Part shown: positions 21,061-31,224 of the stretch, piece by piece
Position numbering within the stretch: position 1 is the stretch's first letter
Layout of the letters: each line of letters starts with the position of its first letter
NCBI GenBank assembly: GCA_944739405.2
Contig: OX123186.2
Coordinates: 92,545,034-92,609,033, forward strand
Length of the DNA stretch: 64,000 bases
From: Euclidia mi
Lineage: Eukaryota > Arthropoda > Insecta > Lepidoptera > Erebidae
Direction of reading: 5' to 3'
Notes under the pieces: model-generated
Told to the model about the DNA's origin: nothing
Seen by the model: the letters and a program-made list of their open reading frames with translations, nothing else
Database searches by the model: none
Translations under genes and position numbers: made by a program

Positions 21061-23277
21061 GAGCATAATGAAAATAGGGTCTTGGAAAGAATAAAAGTTG
21101 AAAATCTACAAGAGAAAGATGTGAAAGATGAGTATAAACGAAGATTGATAGCAAGATTTGAGAGATTCGATGGCATAAATGATATGGAAGAATTATGGCA
21201 GGCCTTTAAAGAAGAGGTAGTATGTGTAGCGTCTGAAGTATGTGGTATGATCAAGAGAAGGAAAATACGTAAGGTTAAGAATACATGGTGGGACAAGGAT
21301 GTACAATCAGCAGTGTCAGAGAAGAAGAAAGCTTGGTCAGATTGGTTGGCTGCCAGAGCAAATGAAAGAATGGGAAAAGCAACGAGTGTAGACATAGATG
21401 AAGCAAAAAAGGAGTTTGTTAGGTCAAAAAGAATAGTGAAAGAAATGGTTAAAAGGAAAAAAGAGGAAAAGAAAGATGAGTTTGATAGCAGATTATCTGA
21501 CGATTTCCAGAGGAATATTAAGTTTTACTGGAAATCCGTTCGTGCAGTTCGAGGAAGAACTCAATCCTCAGAACACACATCCATCAGAGACGAGAATGGA
21601 AGTATAGTAAATGGTGAATTGTGCGTGCTGAAGAGATGGAAAGAGTATTTTGAAAGTTTATTCGAAAGAACGGCGATAGAGACACCGATAGCTGAAGTGA
21701 ATTGTAATGATAGCAATGATGAAAGCGTTATTGGCGTGGATGAGATCGTGAAGGCACTGGAAAGTATGAAAGTAGGTAAGGCTGCAGGAAATGATAGGAT
21801 TACAGTCGAAATGCTGAAGGCTGGACAGGGCATCATAGTTGGTCAGTTGCAGCGGTTATATAACTTGTGTTGGAACACCGGCCGAGTACCTAATGACTGG
21901 ACCACAGCTGTAGTTGTGCCTCTTTATAAAGGAAAAGGCTCGCAACAAGACTGCAAAAACTATAGAGGCATTAGCCTTCTCAGCATTGTTGGCAAATTGT
22001 ATGCAAAGGTACTTATTGAAAGAGTTATGGAAGTGACCGACAAGAAAATATGGGATGTACAAGCGGGATTCCGAAAGGGTATGGGATGCACGGATCAGGT
22101 ATTTTCCTTGCGAAGCATAGCCGGAAAATTTTTGGCCAAAGGTCAAAAGGTCTATTGCGCATTCGTGGATTTGGAAAAGGCTTACGATAAAGTGGTGAGG
22201 AATGAAATGTGGTCGGTGCTGTCAATTAATGGGGTGGACAGCAGCCTCATTCGAGCTCTGAAATCCCTTTATGAGGATTCTAGAGCTTGTGTGAGGATAA
22301 ACGGGGCATACACTGACTGGTTTACCATCGATAAAGGTGTTAGACAGGGATGTGTAGCGTCGCCGTGGCTGTTTAACCTCTTCATGGACAGTTGTTTGCA
22401 AGATTTGAAAAATAGTGACTGCGGATTAAGGATGAATGGGTTACTCGTCAAATGCCTCCTTTATGCTGATGATCAGGTTATACTTGCATCTTCAACGGAG
22501 GAGTTGCAGGAGATGGTAACAATCATGCATCGTGCGTTAGAAAGGAAAGGAATGAAAGTGAATGTAAGTAAAACGAAAGTTATGGTTTTTGAAAAGGAGG
22601 AATGCGTTACGGCTTGTAATGTTTTGATCGATGGACAGCGAGTGGAACAAGTGAATGAGTTTGTTTACTTAGGTACGTTGTTTACAAGAGATGGTAAGAA
22701 TGAAGCAGATATTGAAATGAGAGTTAATGCAGGTAATAGTGTGAATGGAGCTCTGAAGGCGTTTATGAACAGTCAAAACGTGACCAAAAAGGCACGTTTG
22801 GCTGTACATAGAGGTGTGTTAGTGCCTACCCTTATGTATGGTAGTGAAAGTTGGGTATGGCAGAAGAGATTTGAAAGTAGAATAAATGCTGTAGAAATGA
22901 GAGCACTGAGAAGTATGTGTGGTGTGTCTTTGACCGACAGAGTAAAGAATTGGTGTGGGGTAAAAGAAGATGTAGTGACAAGCATTGAGAAAGGCATGTT
23001 AAGATGGTTTGGGCACATGGAGAAGATGGATGACGATAGACTGACAAAGAAGATATATCAGGCTAGTGTGAATGGGACAGGACAAAGGGGAAGACCTAGG
23101 AGAACGTTCTCTGACCAGATTGGAGACATCCTGAAAAAAGGACAAGTCAGAAGTACCCTTAACAGAAGAGCATGCATGAGAAACTTGATGGGAGTGAGTG
23201 AAGCAAGTGAGGTATGTCAGGATCGTTGCAAATGGCGTTCCGTAGTCTCTGCCTACCCCTCCGGGAAACAGGCGTGA
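21061..23277 (+). CDS. LINE ORF, reverse transcriptase part
   Basis: This is the same frame as the endonuclease, open for about 738 codons to TGA 23275-23277. Visible motifs: SMKVGKAAGNDRITVEML, AVVVPLYKGKG, NYRGISLLS, motif A VYCAFVDLEKAYDKV (about 22152-22196), motif B KGVRQGCVASPWLFN, motif C YADD (22462-22473), the thumb region VYLGTLFTRDG, and a C-terminal LMYGSESWVW with RWFGHMEKMDDDRLTKK, typical of RTE-type ORFs. The enzyme copies element RNA at the nicked target. Without readthrough of the TGA the two domains would not be made as one protein, so the copy is probably not autonomous but is young. Confidence 0.92.
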   Translation, partial: EHNENRVLERIKVENLQEKDVKDEYKRRLIARFERFDGINDMEELWQAFKEEVVCVASEVCGMIKRRKIRKVKNTWWDKDVQSAVSEKKKAWSDWLAARANERMGKATSVDIDEAKKEFVRSKRIVKEMVKRKKEEKKDEFDSRLSDDFQRNIKFYWKSVRAVRGRTQSSEHTSIRDENGSIVNGELCVLKRWKEYFESLFERTAIETPIAEVNCNDSNDESVIGVDEIVKALESMKVGKAAGNDRITVEMLKAGQGIIVGQLQRLYNLCWNTGRVPNDWTTAVVVPLYKGKGSQQDCKNYRGISLLSIVGKLYAKVLIERVMEVTDKKIWDVQAGFRKGMGCTDQVFSLRSIAGKFLAKGQKVYCAFVDLEKAYDKVVRNEMWSVLSINGVDSSLIRALKSLYEDSRACVRINGAYTDWFTIDKGVRQGCVASPWLFNLFMDSCLQDLKNSDCGLRMNGLLVKCLLYADDQVILASSTEELQEMVTIMHRALERKGMKVNVSKTKVMVFEKEECVTACNVLIDGQRVEQVNEFVYLGTLFTRDGKNEADIEMRVNAGNSVNGALKAFMNSQNVTKKARLAVHRGVLVPTLMYGSESWVWQKRFESRINAVEMRALRSMCGVSLTDRVKNWCGVKEDVVTSIEKGMLRWFGHMEKMDDDRLTKKIYQASVNGTGQRGRPRRTFSDQIGDILKKGQVRSTLNRRACMRNLMGVSEASEVCQDRCKWRSVVSAYPSGKQA

Positions 23278-23296
23278 GTCTATGTATGTATGTATG

Positions 23297-23385
23297 TATC
23301 CCTTAGTCGCCTCTTACGACACCCACGGGAAGATAGGGGGTGGTGACACTTGTATTCTATGCCGTCAACCACACGGCAATCATTT
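23297..23385. mobile_element. Right target duplication and host repeat, right half
   Basis: TATCCCTTAGT (23297-23307), then TCGCCTCTTACGACACCCAC and GGTGGTGACACTTGTATTCT continue the repeat interrupted by the LINE. The same stretch is seen at about 55608-55655. Confidence 0.75.
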
Positions 23386-24180
23386 TTTTCACCTTATTTT
23401 TCTAAAAAGCGTTATACCAGCTCAAAAGACCCCACTGGCCAAAGAGACCCCAAAAACTGTGACGAACCAAAAAGACCGTAACAACTAACAATAACTTATC
23501 AATGATGTTTTATAATGATTTTTTGGAATCGATATTTGTAACAGTTACTGCCTGTTATTCGTGTACCATCCGTCCGACCGATGTAACATTGTACAGTCAA
23601 CTCCAAAAGTCGCTACACACCTCAACATCTTTGCTGTGACTTTTATGAATCAAAACTCCTCGTTTATTATACTTAATTTATAAATTATGATTTAGGCAAG
23701 ATTTTCTTGTGTAAGAATCCTAACACATAATAAAATGTATAACAATTTTAGACAATATAACCACATTAAATAACGTAAATGTATATATCTTTATGAAGTT
23801 AACTGTACAAGCGTCTATTATTTTCAGTGTTCCTATTAAAATTTTACTTTGAAGCAATAAAACGTTTTAAATTTTTCGGATAACGCTTGAGATATTAGGC
23901 GTAAGGATATAAAACTATTTTAGGGTTGACTAAAGAAAATTTATTTATAACTTTTTACTAACTTTTTTGTACCTACCAAAAATAGCGTACGCAAACATGC
24001 TCAATAAATTAGAAACAAATATCTCAAATACATCAATTATAAAATTATAATGAAATTAAATAAAATTCATTGAATGTTGTCTTTTCATTCCTGAAAATTT
24101 CTTACGTAGCCGTAGTAGTTCAGTAGAAGTAACTATAGATTTAAAGTGGATTTAGGTTCTATCTCAGTATATTATATAAG
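23386..24180. other. Gap before the repeat-exon gene
   Basis: AT-rich sequence with no recognised repeat or ORF. ATTATATAAG at 24171-24180 could be either a weak acceptor for the next exon or a TATA-like box. Confidence 0.4.
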
Positions 24181-24321
24181 CAATGCTTGGCGCAGATGGC
24201 GAATCTTTCCATCGGGCGACGCCATTTCTGAAGGCTCTACGTCCAGATTCTGCAGCTCTCACCGGGGATAGCTTTGACCACGAAATAACCAACTGTAGTG
24301 TGGACACTGTCGCTGATTCAG
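24181..24321 (+). CDS. Repeat-cassette exon 1 (tentative 5' border)
   Basis: The frame starting at ATG 24183 reads MLGADGESFHRATPFLKAL, then SFDHEITNCSVDTVADS, and ends with one base before GTTTGG at 24322. The end phase (one leftover base) joins cleanly to exon 2 to give Glu-Ala-Ser. If the acceptor is the AG at 24179-24180, two bases precede the ATG codon and the exon is 141 nt, a multiple of three, matching the phase of all terminal cassettes. The pyrimidine tract is poor and the donor is weak, so either the ATG is a genuine start of a nested gene or the exon is internal. No known domain. Confidence 0.5.
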
Positions 24322-24384
24322 GTTTGGCTTACTTTCAATTATAAAATTTTCGGTATACGTATTTACGAAGATGTACTGAGCTGA

Positions 24385-24590
24385 TACACATAAGGCCCTA
24401 TCCCCTATTCCTTCTCCCTCATCCCACTCTTCATCCTATCCCTTTTCCCAACCCCAAAGGGCGGCAACGCACTTGTGACTCCTGTGATGTTGCTTGTGTC
24501 CATGGGCGGCGGTAATTGCTTACCATCAGGCAATCCGTCTGCTCGTTTGCCGCTTTTTTTGAGTTTTTACCATGAAAAAAAAAAGGAATT
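24385..24590. mobile_element. Intronic SINE-like repeat
   Basis: GGCGGCAACGCACTTGTGAC, GGGCGGCGGTAATTGC and ATCCGTCTGCTCGTTTGCCG are words of a widespread lepidopteran SINE tail; it ends in an A-run. It lies in intron 1 of the repeat cassette. Confidence 0.6.
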
Positions 24591-24766
24591 GAGCTAAATG
24601 ACAAGAAATGAAGAAAACAGATTTATTAATTAGCTACCATAGCTTGTTGTATCTGGATTTTATTTAAGTCATGTGCCTTGGCCTTGCCGTGAAGAATATT
24701 TTTGAGTAGAGTACCTATTATGTCTAAAAAGTAATTTTATTACGAAATTTTCTTTTCATGATGCAG

Positions 24767-24901
24767 AGGCCAGTGCTTCTCAATCTGGCATAGGACGCCC
24801 TAAAGCAGCCCTGGCCAGTGCAAGCATTGATCCAGTTATTGCTATCTGCAACCTACCCCCCTCTTTAATTACCACCAGTGCAGACCATAAGCCAAAACCA
24901 A
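24767..24901 (+). CDS. Repeat-cassette exon 2
   Basis: The acceptor CATGATGCAG and donor A|GTGAGTA bound 135 nt (a multiple of three). The frame reads ASASQSGIGRPKAALASASI, then PPSLITTSADHKPKP. It enters and leaves in phase 1, linking exon 1 (completing Glu) to exon 3 (completing Thr). No start codon and no known domain. The coding call rests on the clean splice sites and matching phases on both sides. Confidence 0.65.
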
Positions 24902-25182
24902 GTGAGTACACTGACCATCAAGAAACTGTACTATCTAACATGTCTGGTTAGACTAGACATCGGAGTTAAGCACGAGAACTAAGAACTTAGATGTAGTCCG
25001 GACAATGTAGGGATGACGATAAACTCATACCTAAAGATACATGTGGTCGTGCATTTTTGCTCCTAAATTAGAAAATGTTTAAAACTCACTTACGATTTCG
25101 ACTTTTATTATATAATGTAGTTTCATGGCATCTAAAATAATCATTATTTTTTATTAATATGTTTTTCGCGTTTTTTTACCAG

Positions 25183-28100
25183 CTGCACAAAAGCGACAAG
25201 GAAGAGCTTCTCGTCTTATACAACAGATAATATTACCTACGCCACTGCCCAGTTCACAATTGATAAGTAAGAAAAAGCTGCAAAGCTACGAGGATATTCT
25301 GAACATGGAGCAGCCGCTTACTGATGAGAATTCACGAACGGAGTCGCGTATCTTCGAAACTGAAACTTCGCAGACAGGTTCAAAATGTTTGAAACAACAA
25401 TTTCCACAAAAGACGGAACTTGTGGAAATAGAAAGCAGCTTAAGGCAGCTCATGAAAAAAGAAGTTCCAGAAAGTCCTTCACAGTTTTTAAGTGATATCA
25501 GTTCACATAACAAAATACATATCCTGAATACGGAAGCTTCGCAAACTGGGGCAAATTTTTTTATTGGATCCATTTCAGAAATTGAGCCACATCCTATAAT
25601 AACAGAAAGTCCGCAATTGCTGGATAAAAATAAATTGCAAAACTACACCCAACTCATGAATATAGAAGTCCCGCAAAGTCAATCAAAGTTTCTGAGTGAC
25701 TACGATTCACATAAGAAGGTACATGTTTTGGATACGGAATTCTCGAAGGCTGATTCAGTATTTCTGAATGAACAAGGACTCCAAAACGAATCGAATCCTT
25801 TAACAATAGAAAAACCGCAATTTTTAAGTGGCAATAAGCTGCAAAACTACGCGCAACTCATTAATATAGACGTTCCACAAAATCATACACAGTTTCTAAA
25901 TGCAAGCACCAGTCTGCATAACGAAGCAGTTACATTGAATACAGAAACTCCGCAGATTGAGATAAAAAATTTGCCTGAACAAATTTCACAAAATAATACG
26001 CAGCCTATAGATGCACAAAGTTTTCGAAGTCAACCTCAATGCTTGACTGATAGTAATTTACTCAGTAACAACCAGCTCCTGAGTGCAAAAGTTGTCAATG
26101 TCTTAGAAACTTCTAAGTTTTTGAATGCAGAACGTTCTTATACCAATACGCGTCTCTTGAATTCAGACTATCATCGAGCTGCATTATTGTTTAATAAAGA
26201 AAGTTTTCGGCGCCCAAAATTTCAAAGCAAAAACAAATTACTTGGCCGTATGGAAATGCGTCCAGAAATTATACAAAAGCTAGCACAACTACGTAATAAA
26301 GAAATGACACAAAAGGAACCGCCTCTTCCTCGTCCGGCTTATTTAAGAAATGAAAGATTTTTGGCTGACCCGCAGCATATGTGTGCAGACAATTCTCAAA
26401 ATTGCTCTAACCTTTTAACTAAAGGATGTGTGCCAATTGAAGCGCCAGCTATTAACAAAGACGCTTCACAAAATCGCTTTAAATATCCTACTAAAGTTTT
26501 GAACTACGCATATCCCACAGATACAGAAAATCCGCAAGGATGACAACAAAAGCCACAAGTTGTGGGACTAACAAAAGGTTCACAAATTGGCACAAATTTA
26601 TTAGTTCCAAAACGCTCAGAAATTAAAGCACAACTTCTCAATAAAGAACATTTTCAAAATCACCCAGAACCTGAAATTAAAAATAAATTATTAAATTCCT
26701 CACAACTTTCAAGTACAGCAAATACACAGATTAATACACAACTTTTGAACCAAATGAGTTCTCATAGCGAAGCACATTTTATAAATACAGAAGTTACTAA
26801 ACGCGGCACAAAGATTTTTGATCAAGCCCCAAAAAACGATACGCAATGTCTAAATAATGCATCTTCTGAAAACCCACCTACATGTTTTAAACAAAATGAT
26901 TTTTTATTTAGCGCACAACTATTAAATTCTGAAGAACCACAAAGTTTACCACAAATATTGAACCAAGAAACTTCCCAGAATGACACATTTTTATTAAACA
27001 CAGATATTCTTAAGGGAACTGAAGGAAACTCCAATTCGGGTAAAATTACAGAACCTTCACAAAATAATACAATTAGTTTGAATCAAGAAAGTTCTCAAGT
27101 GCAGACGCAATTTTTAAATAAAGATGATACTCAAAGTCGTCCAGAATTATCGAAAGACGCTTCTCAGAAAACATCAAAACTAATTCTAAATAAAGAACCT
27201 TTACAGTGCGACCCATTCATTTTGGACGAAAACGAGTCACCTAATAACAAACAACTCCTAGGTACAAAAGTGCCACAAAACGACGAAAGCCAAATACTTC
27301 TCTTTGATGCAGAGGTAACAATTCAAAGTTCAAAAGTTAAGAATAAAGAAAGTTTGCAAAATAAACCATGTTTTACGGATACGGAGAATTCTCAAATCGA
27401 CTTCAAATCTCTTAGTGATAATAATTCAAGCATCCAGCTTCAAGATACAGAAGCTTCTCATATGTCACAGTTTTTACAAACTAATACAGATCAAACACAG
27501 ACTTTGTGTTTAGAAAATTTACAAAATGAAACCCAATTAATAAATTCAAAATTATTGCCACTTGGAAAACAGGGAATGGTCAAAAATAAACTACAAAAGC
27601 ACATACAAATCCTTAGCACAAAAATTATAAAAGATCCTAAAAAAAGTACAACTGACAGCATTTCCCATAATTATACTCATAAAGTCGAGATTAAAGATAC
27701 TAATGAAATAAGTGGAAGTCGATTTTCAAGAAATAAAAGACAACTAGACGAAACACAATCTGTAAAACGTCTTGGTCAACAAAAGCCGATTAAGAAAAAA
27801 ATGCAAAATATTTTACAACATCGCTCACAAGTTTTTAATGAAGGAACAAGTTCTGCAAATGATAGTTTACTTCACTGTTTGCGTACTATTAATAGAAAGG
27901 TCACAAATGACACACATTTTTTTAATGAGGAAAATGATAAAGCTTTGCCGCCTGCTATGAAGACAAAAGCATCTCAAAAATTTTTCGATGAAAATAATTT
28001 ACAATGCGTTTTTAATACTGAGAACAAAAATGCTCCACAGAGTAAAACGCTGTTTATGCATGCTGGAGGCATTTCTAATAATTCCGCAGGGGATAGCTTA

Positions 28101-29000
28101 GATACAGATTCCCTAAACACTTTGATTGAAAAAGAATTTCAAATTAACACACAAATGATTAATGCTACAGCTTTACAGCGCGGTGCACTTACAGAAATAG
28201 CCGTAATACCAGAAAATAACATTGAAGCTTCACAGCAAAGCATAGATTTTTTAAACAAAGAAACTTTACGAAGTGATACGCCTCCCTTAAGTGCAGAGGC
28301 TTCTAAATGCGTTGAACAGTTTCTGAATGAAGAAAATTCTAAAAATGACACACAACCCGTTAGTAAGGAAAATTCAAGTAACTGCTCAAATTTATTTAAC
28401 GAAGCGAATGCGGTTAAGAATATCTTAAGTACAGCTTTACAATGTATAACTGAAGGAAGTTTGCAAAATGAAGAAACTACATCGATTGGAACTCATCTTT
28501 TCAATGAAAGACCTTTACACAACAAAATTCTATTAAATACAGAAGCTTTGCCAAGTGGTTTAAAATTTTTAAATGAAGGTAATCTAGACAACGTAGAAGA
28601 TATACTTACTTCAGTAACATCAGATATTGGTTCACAATTTATTAATGATGAAAATTCACAAAATGCCACACTTTTATCAGATCTAGAACTTTCTCAACAT
28701 GATACACAAAACAGTCACCAAGAAAGCAAGAATGTGTATTCAAGGCTTTACTCGATATGGAAGCTTCAACAGGTAACCAAGAAATATTAAATACTGATAA
28801 TTCACTAAGCAACTTTCAACCCGGGAAATCTGATGTTGCACCGTATGAACCTGGTCCCACACGCTGTGCAGCATTTATAAGTTCGTATGAAGATGAAGCT
28901 CATCACTACATGAAACTTCGGCCCCGGGAAGCGAAGCCAGTTGCCCCAACTACTGCAAGCATGGATTTTTTTTCTGATCATACTGATTCGCCACCAAAAA
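25183..29000 (+). CDS. Repeat-cassette exon 3: giant Gln/Asn/Ser-rich repeat exon, two lesions
   Basis: Acceptor TTTTTTTACCAG; donor A|GTGAGA at 29001. A basic start (QKRQGRASRLIQQI) leads into about 1,250 residues of degenerate repeats around the consensus L-L-N-x-E-x-S-Q-x-x-T-Q, rich in Gln, Asn, Ser and Thr with hardly any Trp or Cys. Near the start a higher-order unit of 68 residues recurs at least three times (QLMKKEVP, QLMNIEVP, QLINIDVP). The sequence predicts a disordered, low-complexity region with no membrane segment. Two defects are visible: TGA at 26541-26543 followed by an unchanged frame, and a shift between 28703 and 28745 after which the repeat continues as LLDMEASTGNQEILNTDN. 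The exon is 3,818 nt, one short of a multiple of three although both borders are phase 1. Function unknown. Confidence 0.7.
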
Positions 29001-29074
29001 GTGAGATTTTTTTCTTATTTTGACTGCTAGTAATGCTATTTATATTTCACTAATTCATTCGTGTAACTGTTTAG

Positions 29075-29224
29075 AACCTGAAATAAGAAGAATCCCATAT
29101 CGTAAGACAAGTATAAGTCAACCAATTATTGATAGTGAAGACGAAGAAGAAAAATCTATGGAATCTGGTTACGCAGGCAGCAAGAGCTCAACTTTTATAT
29201 ACACAGATCCCAGAACTTCCACTG
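29075..29224 (+). CDS. Repeat-cassette exon 4
   Basis: Acceptor ACTGTTTAG, donor G|GTAATT, 150 nt, phase 1 at both ends. The frame encodes PEIRRIPYRKTSISQPIIDS, then an acidic EDEEEKSMES and a Ser/Thr-rich end. The first two bases complete a Lys with exon 3, and the last base completes an Asp with F6 (DVEYHF). Its clean phases on both sides support splicing from the repeat exon to the FLYWCH exon. The short ORFs reading on past the donor are not relevant. Confidence 0.7.
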
Positions 29225-29571
29225 GTAATTTCTATTTGCGTCTGTCATTGTTTGCTTTTGTGTTATTTTATTTTCTATTTATTGTTCTGTTCTTTAGTTA
29301 ACAACTACGTTGTAGAAGCTTAGATATTATGACCGTGAAGATACTATATCTAAAAAGACAAGTAAAGAATATTGACAATAGTTGGACAAGATTAGTCAAG
29401 ATATTTTACTTGAAGAGTAAAGAGATCCTTGTAAAGTAGTAGACTATAAACAAGATGCTTAAACCGTTTGGATTTTTTGCTGTTTATTTATTTATCGTTT
29501 ATTTTTTGTTAACGAATATTATTTTTGCTGCTATTTCCTATTACCGATATTAATAATAATTATATTTACAG

Positions 29572-29774
29572 ATGTGGAGTACCATTTTTTTAGGAGCAGT
29601 CGAGGTAGAAGGACGCTGATGGTCGGTAGATATAAATATCGGATCAATAGTATATGCCCGGATAAAGTGCGTTGGCGCTGTGCTTCGCATGATCGTTTTG
29701 GATGCAGATCTCGAATTCACACTGTAGAGAATAAGATAGTATATTTTATCAACGAACATACCCCAGACGAATAG
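29572..29774 (+). CDS. mod(mdg4): F6: FLYWCH terminal exon, end of the repeat cassette
   Basis: Acceptor TATATTTACAG, phase 1, 66 codons: VEYHFFRSSRGRRTLMVGRY, then DKVRWRCASHDRFGCRSRIH, TVENKIVYFINEH and TAG 29772-29774. WRC, GC and a terminal His are present, but only one His closes the finger (the second His position is T or later). AATAAA lies at 29837-29842. Unlike the other cassettes it is preceded by four compatible phase-1 exons (24181-29224), so it can end a very long protein or be spliced directly to the shared exons. Confidence 0.85.
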
Positions 29775-30400
29775 ACCCCGATAGGAGTAGATGTAGGTGT
29801 GGACGATTTAGATCCAGCTACTTAAACTGCCATTTCAATAAATGAAATATACACATGACCTTATTCAAGTAGATATAAGCACGTAGATCTGAGCATTTTA
29901 ACTGCCAGCATTTTAGATTTTAATACAAATATACTAGATTTATTTCATTGTCTTCATATTACACAATCATCAATAGCCGTTATAGTAGATGTATAACATT
30001 TTGTTATTAAAGGTAATAACAAAATTAGGACAAAAATTACACCAGCACTGACTTTAAAAGAGCAAATGAGTTCTAAGCTTTGGGTTATATTTAGTATTTT
30101 ATATTATTAAGCAACGTTTATTTATGTCTAATTCGATGGTAAAAGTAATTATAATCAATTATGTTAGAATATGGCATCCTTATTAATATTGTTGTATTAG
30201 ATTTAAGCACTCTAATCTATTATTATATATATATTGCTTCCCGTGTTTTAATGATTTTTCATACTATTATATTTTGCGTTTGATCGCGTTGAAATACTTG
30301 AGCATTTTGTACATACTAAGACAATGACTACAATCACTGTTTGTCCTTGATTACGTTCCGATCAGAAACCAGTGTAAATACTGAAAAATTCTAATACATA
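29775..30400. other. F6 3' flank
   Basis: AT-rich 3' UTR and intergenic sequence with a polyadenylation signal at 29837. Nothing else is recognised. Confidence 0.45.
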
Positions 30401-30854
30401 TATAGTACGTGCCACGAGAACATAGAATTTTTGTAAACGATGCATTTCTACTCAGTGACTTAGCAGCAATCAATCAATCAAAATCAAATTTAATAATTAC
30501 TAATCCAATGAACTCAACGGTACATATGTGCGTGTCATTGGAAACGAATAAGTCAATTGATCGGGTTTTTGTCGATATGCATGATGATGATGATGATCCG
30601 CTGTCAAGTGTCGTTTAATGTTTTGTGGTACTGGAACGCGTCCTATGCCAACGAACGAACGTCAACATTTGGCGTAAGTCCATTAAATTTCAATACTTAG
30701 TAACATAATTAAGCAATTAAATTAAATGACTGATCAAAAAGTATAACATTTCACTAATGTATAATATCAAAAACAAAACTGTTTGAAACAAAGGTTGTAT
30801 AGCCCTGAATATATGTTTACAAAAAGTCTATCTTCGCGTGGCACCAACTATAGT
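30401..30854. mobile_element. TIR DNA element (family A), short copy
   Basis: TATAGTACGTGCCACGAGAA at the left and its counterpart CGCGTGGCACCAACTATAGT at the right. The interior shares GTCATTGGAAAC, GATCGGGTTTTT and CGTCAACATTTGGCGT with the copy at 419-1418. The 69-codon ORF across the left end is not a gene. Confidence 0.75.
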
Positions 30855-31137
30855 CATATTATTCCTTAGCTTTGTTATTTTGGTACTAGAATCCCAATAA
30901 TTTTCGGTGGAAGAATAGTAAGTTCTTCAGCATTTTCAACAATAAAGACGCAAATTCTTTTAAAACGTATAATCTGTTCAAACGATTAGAATAAATATTC
31001 TTTTAAATGTTTGGATATAGCAAGTAAAGTAGAAAATCGGATGATCGGACGAAATAACAGTTTTAAGAAAGACGTCTACTGCTGATTGAACTGCATTTAA
31101 CCGTTTCCTTCGATACAAATAAGATCATTTGTGCACG

Positions 31138-31224
31138 TTAACAGTTTCCCTGTCCAGTGTATCACATATTATTCATAACAATTGATTTTCTATTGTGTCT
31201 CGCGCTGGACAGCGAATGGGTTAA
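31138..31224. mobile_element. 87-bp piggyBac-like MITE
   Basis: TTAA at both ends. The left end reads TTAACAGTTTCCCTGTCCAG. The right end, reverse-complemented, reads TTAACCCATTCGCTGTCCAG. The inner GTG/GCG and CACA continue the match. TTAA flanks are the hallmark of piggyBac-type target duplications. Confidence 0.55.

Larger units (their letters stand above)
19831..23296 (+). mobile_element. Nearly full-length RTE-like non-LTR retrotransposon
   Basis: The element spans 3.47 kb between an 11-bp target duplication. It begins with two tandem 76-bp 5' monomers (19831-19906 and 19907-19980), followed by a leader, one long frame with endonuclease then reverse transcriptase, and a very short 3' end with a TATG microsatellite. 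The absence of a separate ORF1, the domain order and the simple-repeat tail fit the RTE clade; this call is by pattern, not by phylogeny. The only clear defect is a TGA between the two domains. The tail CTCTGCCTACCCCTCCGGGA, then CAGGCGTGAG, matches that of SINE family S1. Confidence 0.9.

Noticed and set aside
20340..21395. Minus-strand ORFs of 91-175 codons across the LINE
   Set aside because: Shadows of the endonuclease and reverse-transcriptase frame.
24171..24180. TATA box and independent promoter for the repeat gene
   Set aside because: The TATA-like word lies only a few bases from the ATG, too close for a normal start; kept only as an alternative to a weak acceptor.
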